Assembly: GCA_964480995.1 (NCBI GenBank)
Contig: CAYZRZ010000099.1
Location: 1-8,634, forward strand
Source: UBA1038 sp964480995
GTDB lineage: Bacteria; Bacillota; Clostridia; Christensenellales; Aristaeellaceae
DNA length: 8,634 bases
Reading direction: 5' to 3'
Shown: piece after piece, positions 5,905 through 8,634 of the stretch
Layout of the letters: each line of letters opens with the position of its first letter
How positions within the stretch are numbered: the first letter of the stretch is position 1
Notes under the pieces: generated by a model
Databases searched by the model: none
What the model was told of the DNA's origin: nothing
The model's input: the letters and a program-made list of their open reading frames with translations, nothing else
Position numbers and translations under genes: made by a program

Positions 5905-6128
5905 GGCTTCTCCTCTCCATTTTCTATAGGCTCGAAGCGCGGCTGAAGGACGCCTTCGTGCGTGACCGTCTCGTTCCACATAGCGGCAGGGCGCACCCAC
6001 AGGCCGCCCTCGCCGCAGAGCGCGCGGTATACCACCATCTCTTCCAGTGTTTCCGAATGGCGCGCAACGCCCTCCACGCGGTATAAGCCGCCCTTGAAAT
6101 GCCTGTACAGACCCGGCTGAATATCCAT
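5901..6128 (-). CDS. DUF1653 domain protein
   Basis: A 75-residue protein that is essentially one DUF1653 domain: PGLYRHFKGGLYRVEGVARH (5-24), SETLEEMVVYRAL (25-37), GLWVRPAAMWNE (42-53), ending VLQPRFEPIE. DUF1653 is a small, widespread bacterial domain of unproved function, with conserved aromatic and basic residues that suggest a binding role. The ATG at 6128 follows GGGAGGGGGAG. Its TGA overlaps the ATG of the M20D amidohydrolase, so the two are probably co-translated and the DUF1653 protein is the promoter-proximal member. Expression likely starts from a -10 TAGAAT at 6164-6159. Cytoplasmic, no membrane segment. Confidence 0.9.
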   Translation of the reverse strand: MDIQPGLYRHFKGGLYRVEGVARHSETLEEMVVYRALCGEGGLWVRPAAMWNETVTHEGVLQPRFEPIENGEEKP

Positions 6129-6158
6129 CGCTCTCCCCCTCCCATGATCCTGAGCTGC

Positions 6159-6187
6159 ATTCTACCATAAGCAAAGCATAAGCAAAA
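6159..6187 (-). promoter_or_regulatory. Candidate promoter of DUF1653-M20D with tandem 11-bp repeats
   Basis: On the minus strand TAGAAT (6164-6159) is a 5-of-6 match to the -10 consensus, about 30 bp before the DUF1653 ATG. The space where the spacer and -35 would lie is filled by two tandem copies of CATAAGCAAA plus one base (6166-6176, 6177-6187; plus-strand reading), an 11-bp period. A good -35 is absent; TTTTGC at 17-bp spacing is the best. A weak -35 with phased repeats would fit a regulated promoter. Confidence 0.45.
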
Positions 6188-6203
6188 GCAGGGAGGAATC
6201 CCC

Positions 6204-6232
6204 TTGAATTGCGGGGCCGGAACGGCTATAAT
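6204..6232 (+). promoter_or_regulatory. Promoter of the HPr-like gene
   Basis: TTGAAT (6204-6209) and a perfect TATAAT (6227-6232) are separated by exactly 17 bp. Transcription should begin near 6239, giving a leader of about 23 nt that contains AAGGAGG eight bases before the ATG. This is the best consensus promoter in the window. Confidence 0.8.
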
Positions 6233-6261
6233 AGCATCAGTAATATAAGGAGGAACTCCCG

Positions 6262-6489
6262 ATGAAATCAATCCCGATCAAGCTGAGCTTCGCTGAAGAA
6301 GTCAAGGCCTTTGTCAATGTTGTCAGCCGTTATCCCTATGATATGGATCTGCGCGCGGGCCGCCATGTGGTAGACGCCAAGTCCATCCTGGGCATCTTTT
6401 CGCTGGATCTGTCAAAGCCCATCTCATTGGAAGTGTACGCGGACGACTGCGACGACCTGATCAGCGACCTGAAAGCTTTCGCTATCTGA
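6262..6489 (+). CDS. HPr-like (PTS phosphocarrier fold) protein lacking the active-site histidine
   Basis: The 75-residue protein aligns with HPr from start to end. It opens with a beta strand (IPIKLSF) and a helix (EEVKAFVNVVSRY), then shows VDAKSILGIFSLDL (37-50), the counterpart of the HPr Ser46 region, and a final SLEVYADD strand plus helix. The HPr loop with GxHxRPA, which carries the phospho-accepting His15 and Arg17, is missing: the sequence passes from LSF directly to AEEV, and there is no histidine there. It therefore cannot carry phosphate from Enzyme I in the usual way. The serine of AKSILG is kept, as in B. subtilis Crh, which also lacks His15. It has a strong promoter and is closed by a strong terminator, so it is probably a single-gene unit with high expression. 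Its partner is unknown; a regulatory role is inference. Confidence 0.82.
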   Translation: MKSIPIKLSFAEEVKAFVNVVSRYPYDMDLRAGRHVVDAKSILGIFSLDLSKPISLEVYADDCDDLISDLKAFAI

Positions 6490-6544
6490 TCCGTTTCGGT
6501 CAAGGCTTTTACCGGTATCTTGAACACAAATGAAAAACATTCCG

Positions 6545-6558
6545 GTGGCAAGCGCCAC
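6545..6558 (+). repeat. Small hairpin ahead of the HPr-gene terminator
   Basis: GTGGC-AAGC-GCCAC forms a 5-bp stem with a 4-base loop immediately before the main terminator hairpin. It may protect the 3' end or assist termination. The rest of 6490-6631 holds no gene. Confidence 0.4.
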
Positions 6559-6562
6559 ACCT

Positions 6563-6598
6563 GGCGGTGCCGCGCGCGAGCGCGGTTCCGCCCTTTTT
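6563..6598 (+). terminator. Strong intrinsic terminator after the HPr-like gene
   Basis: GGCGG-TG-CCGCGC, a GCGA tetraloop of the GNRA type, then GCGCGG-TT-CCGCC form an 11-bp GC-only stem broken by one 2x2 internal loop. C and five T's (6594-6598) follow. It separates the HPr-like unit from the GH130 operon, so the GH130 gene must rely on read-through or a promoter I cannot identify in 6599-6631. Confidence 0.88.
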
Positions 6599-6631
6599 AT
6601 TGCGTTCACGATTATTCAGGAGGGTATCAGC

Positions 6632-7606
6632 ATGTCAAAGATCATCGGCCCGGCGCTTCCAAACATCCCCTGGCAGGATAAGCCCGCGGGGACCGGGGAC
6701 CATATCTGGCGCTATACGGACAACCCGATTATAAAACGCCACGCCATCCCCAGCGCGAACAGCGTGTTCAACTCCGCGGTCGTGCCCTTCAAGGGCGGCT
6801 TTGCCGGCGTGTTCCGCTGTGACGACCGTGCCGTTCACATGAACATTTTCGCGGGCTTCAGCGACGACGGCATCAACTGGAACATCAACCATGAACCAAT
6901 CGTGTTCCAGGGCGATCCTGAGGTGACAAAGCTTCAGTACCGCTACGACCCGCGCGTCTGCCTCATCGAGGGGAAGTACTATATCTCCTGGTGCAACGGC
7001 TGCCACGGACCCACGATCGGCCTGGGCTGGACGGAGGACTTTATCACCTTCCACCAGCTGGAAAACGCCTTTCTGCCTCACAACCGCAACGGCGTGCTCT
7101 TTCCCCGCAAAATCAAGGGCGAGTACATGATGCTCAGCCGCCCCTCGGATACCGGGCACACTCCTTTTGGCGACATCTACCTCAGCCGCAGCCCGGACCT
7201 GACCTATTGGGGGCGCCACCGCTATGTCTTCGGCACGGCGGATGGCTGGCAGAGCACCAAGGTCGGCCCCGGCCCCACCCCCATTGAGACGGATGAAGGG
7301 TGGCTGTTGATCTATCACGGCGTGCTGACCAGCTGCAACGGCTTTGTCTACCGCATGGGCGTGGCCCTGCTTGACCTGGATGAGCCCTGGAAGGTGCTGC
7401 GCCGCGGCGCCTGGTACCTGATGGGGCCGGAGGAGCTCTGCGAGCTGGCGGGCGATGTGCCCAATGTGGTCTTCCCCTGCGCGGCGCTGACTGATGCCGC
7501 GACAGGCCGCGTCTGCGTATATTACGGCTGCGCCGATACCGTCACGGGCATGGCTTTCACCACAGTGGACGAACTGCTCAGCTTTGTGAAAGCTCATCCC
7601 CTTTAA
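6632..7606 (+). CDS. Glycoside hydrolase family 130 protein (beta-mannoside phosphorylase or hydrolase)
   Basis: The 324-residue protein is a GH130 five-bladed beta-propeller. Characterised members are inverting phosphorylases that release mannose 1-phosphate from beta-mannosides, or related hydrolases. Signatures: YTDNPII (28-34), FNSAVVPFKGGFAGVFR (46-62), RYDPRV with Asp106 as the likely catalytic acid, HNRNGVLFPRKIKGEYMMLSRPS (start 150; positions 157-160 FPRK), DIYLSRSPDLTYWG (181-194), and KVGPGPTPIETDEGWLLIYHG (210-230). No signal peptide, so intracellular, as usual for phosphorylases that use imported oligosaccharides. The length fits the shorter GH130 branches. ATG at 6632 is preceded by AGGAGGG at a good distance; an upstream extension in the same frame crosses the terminator and is rejected. 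No transporter is visible nearby. It heads a tight cluster with the M19 dipeptidase 23 bp downstream. Phosphorylase versus hydrolase, and linkage, cannot be settled here. Confidence 0.88.
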   Translation: MSKIIGPALPNIPWQDKPAGTGDHIWRYTDNPIIKRHAIPSANSVFNSAVVPFKGGFAGVFRCDDRAVHMNIFAGFSDDGINWNINHEPIVFQGDPEVTKLQYRYDPRVCLIEGKYYISWCNGCHGPTIGLGWTEDFITFHQLENAFLPHNRNGVLFPRKIKGEYMMLSRPSDTGHTPFGDIYLSRSPDLTYWGRHRYVFGTADGWQSTKVGPGPTPIETDEGWLLIYHGVLTSCNGFVYRMGVALLDLDEPWKVLRRGAWYLMGPEELCELAGDVPNVVFPCAALTDAATGRVCVYYGCADTVTGMAFTTVDELLSFVKAHPL

Positions 7607-7629
7607 TCAAAATAGATCGAGGTATAACC

Positions 7630-8523
7630 ATGAGAATATGCGACGCGCACGCCGATACACTGTATAACCTGGTCACGGCGCCCGGCAAGGCGAACGACCT
7701 GACGATGGAACGCCTGAAAAAAGGCGGCGTCAGCCTGCAAACCCTGGCCATGTATGTCGGCCCCAAGGCGACGCTTGAAGAGGTCGAAGCCCTGTTTGAC
7801 AGGATGCTGGCCGCGTTTGAAGACCTCAAGCGCCGGGGCTGGGCGCAGGCTTTTGATCCCGGTGAAGCCGTGGAGGGCGAGACGCGCTTTATGCTGTCCA
7901 TCGAGGGCTGCGAGGTATTCGCCAGAGGCCTGGATGTTATCCAACGCTACCGCGACCTGGGCGTGCGCATGGCCGCTGTCACCTGGAACCATGAAAACGC
8001 GCTGGGCACGCCCCACTGCGTCAATGCCACGGACGGCCTGAAGCCCTACGGGTTGGAGGCAGTCAGGGAGATGCAGCGGCTGAAGATCGCGGTGGATGTC
8101 TCCCACCTCAACGAGGCAGGTTTCTACGATATCCTCAATAAAACAGATGTGCCCCCGATGGCCTCCCACAGCTGCTGCAGGGCGATCAGGGATCACAGCC
8201 GCAACCTGACTGACCGGCAGCTGCGCGACCTCTTCGGGGCAGGCGGCTTCGTGGGGCTGAATTTCTATCCCAGCTTTCTGGGTACAGGCCCCTGCACGCT
8301 GGATACCCTTGTGGATCATTACGACCATCTCCTTCAGATGGGCGGCGAGGGAAAGATCGGCTTTGGCAGCGACTTTGACGGCATCGAGACCAAGCCCGAA
8401 GGCCTCGATACCCCCGAGGACTTCCCCAACCTGATCGGCGCGCTGCGCCGCAGGGGTTACAGCGAGCAAACGATCAAAAGCATAGCGGGCGAAGGCCTGA
8501 TCGACTATTTTAAGAGGATCTGA
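7630..8523 (+). CDS. Membrane dipeptidase-type peptidase (family M19)
   Basis: This 297-residue protein belongs to the M19 renal/membrane dipeptidase family, binuclear zinc enzymes of the amidohydrolase superfamily that cleave dipeptides, including ones with D-residues at the C-terminal side. Metal and catalytic residues are all in place: DAHADTL (His7, Asp9), SIEGCE with bridging Glu92, TWNHEN (118-123), DVSHL (His159), ASHSCCRAI (His180), HSRNLTD (Arg191), and GFGSDFDGI (Asp248). No signal peptide or anchor is present despite the family's name, so the enzyme is probably cytoplasmic. GAGGT lies six bases before the ATG. It sits 23 bp after the GH130 gene and 2 bp before the DUF523 gene, suggesting one transcript. 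A role in scavenging dipeptides or recycling wall peptides is plausible but inferred. Confidence 0.92.
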   Translation: MRICDAHADTLYNLVTAPGKANDLTMERLKKGGVSLQTLAMYVGPKATLEEVEALFDRMLAAFEDLKRRGWAQAFDPGEAVEGETRFMLSIEGCEVFARGLDVIQRYRDLGVRMAAVTWNHENALGTPHCVNATDGLKPYGLEAVREMQRLKIAVDVSHLNEAGFYDILNKTDVPPMASHSCCRAIRDHSRNLTDRQLRDLFGAGGFVGLNFYPSFLGTGPCTLDTLVDHYDHLLQMGGEGKIGFGSDFDGIETKPEGLDTPEDFPNLIGALRRRGYSEQTIKSIAGEGLIDYFKRI

Positions 8524-8525
8524 GT

Positions 8526-8634
8526 ATGAGGATACTATGCAGCGCCTGCCTGCTGGGTGTCCGCTGCCGCTATGACGGATCGGGCAAGCAATCCGACAGG
8601 GTCATGGAACTCCTCAAGGATCACGAGCTGGTCC
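8526..8634 (+). CDS. DUF523 family protein (N-terminal 36 residues, cut by right edge)
   Basis: The visible N-terminus reads MRILCSACLLGVRCRYDGSG, the diagnostic DUF523 opening SACLLGxxCRYDG with closely spaced cysteines (Cys5, Cys8, Cys14). The family has no proven function, and its cysteine pattern suggests metal or iron-sulfur binding. ATG at 8526 begins two bases after the M19 stop; AAGAGGA inside the last M19 codons, seven bases upstream, is the ribosome binding site. It is probably the third gene of the GH130-M19 unit. The rest lies outside the window. Confidence 0.88.
   Translation, partial: MRILCSACLLGVRCRYDGSGKQSDRVMELLKDHELV

Noticed and set aside
4996..5946. 316-codon open frame antisense to the M20D amidohydrolase
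   Set aside because: It covers the well-supported amidohydrolase and the DUF1653 junction and has low-complexity composition.
5905..6174. N-terminal 90-residue extension of the M20D protein
   Set aside because: It is DUF1653 DNA read in the wrong frame. The start at 5904 has a strong ribosome site and the ATGA overlap.
6530..6631. Upstream extension of the GH130 frame to 6530
   Set aside because: It reads through the strong terminator hairpin. ATG at 6632 follows AGGAGGG and begins the family domain.
6635..7597. Long open frame of 320 codons antisense to the GH130 gene
   Set aside because: It is a mirror of GC-rich codons. The sense frame has full GH130 motifs and a good ribosome site, while the antisense peptide is Ala/Val/His-rich with no family features.
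7603..8469. 288-codon open frame antisense to the M19 dipeptidase
   Set aside because: The sense strand carries all M19 metal ligands; the antisense product shows no domain and no ribosome binding site.
1..8634. Mobile element, phage, CRISPR, toxin-antitoxin or biosynthetic cluster
   Set aside because: No transposase, integrase, repeat-spacer array, toxin-like pair or cluster of biosynthetic enzymes is visible; the genes look like ordinary metabolic and housekeeping loci.

Overview
The window reads as a GC-rich anaerobic Bacillota genome, probably Clostridia. The evidence is strong AGGAGG-type ribosome binding sites, a TTG start, a tRNA-sensing T-box leader on an amino-acid biosynthesis gene, QueH instead of QueG, an HPr-like protein, and DUF1653, DUF523, DUF2804 and GH130 family genes. 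This is inferred from gene content only; no species can be named. I see no insertion sequence, phage gene, CRISPR array, tRNA or rRNA. Ten protein genes are supported, two of them cut by the window edges.

Layout, left to right. (1) 1-822, minus strand: a secreted protein with a signal peptide, a bacterial SH3 domain and two related beta-rich repeats, cut by the left edge. (2) 945-1559, plus strand: queH, a tRNA queuosine enzyme, divergent from gene 1. (3) 1556-2626, minus: a DUF2804 protein convergent with queH. The two stop codons share a TTAA, and a near-perfect intrinsic terminator for the minus-strand transcript lies inside the queH coding sequence. (4) 2725-4311, minus: asnB, glutamine-dependent asparagine synthetase. 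(5) 4312-4637: its promoter and a complete T-box leader. Stem I, specifier codon AAC (Asn), an F-box-like CCGTTA, Stem III, the T-box bulge and mutually exclusive antiterminator and terminator can all be traced. (6) 4638-4731: an AT-rich spacer with a 19-bp inverted repeat. (7) 4732-5904 and 5901-6128, minus: an M20D-type amidohydrolase and, upstream with an ATGA overlap, a DUF1653 protein. (8) 6129-6261: divergent promoters. (9) 6262-6489, plus: an HPr-like protein lacking the phospho-accepting histidine, followed by a strong terminator. (10) 6632-8634, plus: GH130 glycoside phosphorylase/hydrolase, M19 dipeptidase and the start of a DUF523 gene, tightly spaced and probably one operon.

How the genes work together: the clearest regulatory logic is asparagine supply. 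When uncharged tRNA-Asn accumulates, the T-box leader should antiterminate and expose the asnB ribosome binding site. The M20D hydrolase, M19 dipeptidase and GH130 enzyme suggest a scavenging lifestyle on peptides, amides and mannosides, but nothing ties them into one pathway. I found no clearly new multi-gene system. The points most worth a second look are the architecture of the asnB T-box, the terminator buried in queH, and the histidine-less HPr-like protein.
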